Shown: positions 6,815-6,866 of the stretch, piece by piece
Position numbering within the stretch: position 1 is the stretch's first letter
Layout: every line of letters starts with the position of its first letter
NCBI GenBank assembly: GCA_002697705.1
Contig: NZXL01000032.1
Span: 1 to 6,866 of the forward strand
Length of the DNA stretch: 6,866 nt
Reading direction: 5' to 3'
Origin: Methanobacteriota archaeon
GTDB lineage: Archaea > Thermoplasmatota > Poseidoniia > Poseidoniales > Poseidoniaceae
Made by a program: the position numbers and the translations under genes
The notes under the pieces: generated by a model
Told to the model about the DNA's origin: nothing
What the model saw: only the letters and a program-made list of their open reading frames with translations
The model's database searches: none

Positions 6815-6819
6815 TCCTC
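6815..6819 (-). promoter_or_regulatory. Shine-Dalgarno-like site for the phosphopantetheinyl transferase
   Basis: On the minus strand GAGGA ends 6 nt before the ATG at 6808, a good spacing for pairing with the 16S rRNA 3' end. It supports that start and suggests translation from a leadered, possibly polycistronic mRNA. Confidence 0.55.
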
Positions 6820-6827
6820 AATAAAAT

Positions 6828-6866
6828 CTAGCGTTTAAGCGTGAATTTCTGGCCTTCAGGAACTGG
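6828..6866 (-). CDS. 3' end of an unidentified gene running off the right edge
   Basis: Reading the minus strand from the window edge gives 12 codons, PVPEGQKFTLKR, followed by TAG at 6830-6828. The stop is 19 nt before the transferase ATG, a spacing typical of an operon. The peptide is protein-like in composition, but it is too short to assign a family, and a second minus-strand frame is also open here. If real, this gene would be the first place to look for a partner of the phosphopantetheinyl transferase. Confidence 0.35.
   Translation of the reverse strand, partial: PVPEGQKFTLKR

Overview
The window looks like archaeal chromosome, most probably from a marine Euryarchaeota of the Marine Group II (Poseidoniales) type. 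This rests on four things: the very large calcium-repeat subtilase with a C-terminal membrane anchor and short proline-ending tail, a tRNA gene without an encoded CCA end, compact moderately AT-rich sequence, and weak or absent Shine-Dalgarno sites. The lineage is inferred from architecture, not from a search.

Layout. Positions 2-5344 (+) are one open frame that is already open at the left edge. It encodes the last 1780 residues of a secreted, membrane-anchored S8 (subtilisin-like) protease. In order it has a prodomain-like region, a catalytic domain with an intact Asp/His/Ser triad, a KP-43-like beta-sandwich, about 900 residues of thrombospondin type 3-like DxDGDG calcium repeats, an Ig-like domain, one membrane helix and a basic tail ending in PPPPPGF. 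After a 57-nt gap comes tRNA-Gly(UCC) at 5402-5473 (+). A roughly 120-nt spacer with a small dyad and a T8 run leads to a 147-residue three-helix membrane protein at 5595-6038 (+), which resembles the MerT family. Convergent to it, with a 2-nt gap, is a Sfp/EntD-type 4'-phosphopantetheinyl transferase at 6041-6808 (-). A perfect hairpin covers both stop codons. The right edge probably holds the last 12 codons of another minus-strand gene just upstream of the transferase.

How the genes relate. I see no shared pathway. The protease would act at the cell surface on protein or peptide substrates. The tRNA is housekeeping. The MerT-like protein has no metal-resistance genes beside it here. The transferase would activate a carrier protein encoded elsewhere, perhaps by the gene running off the right edge. 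I found no CRISPR array, insertion sequence, phage gene or toxin-antitoxin pair. The most informative unusual signals are the internal history of the repeat array (a 102-bp near-identical copy pair 2 kb apart and a collapsed unit), the carrier-protein-activating enzyme in an apparent archaeon, and two perfect inverted repeats.
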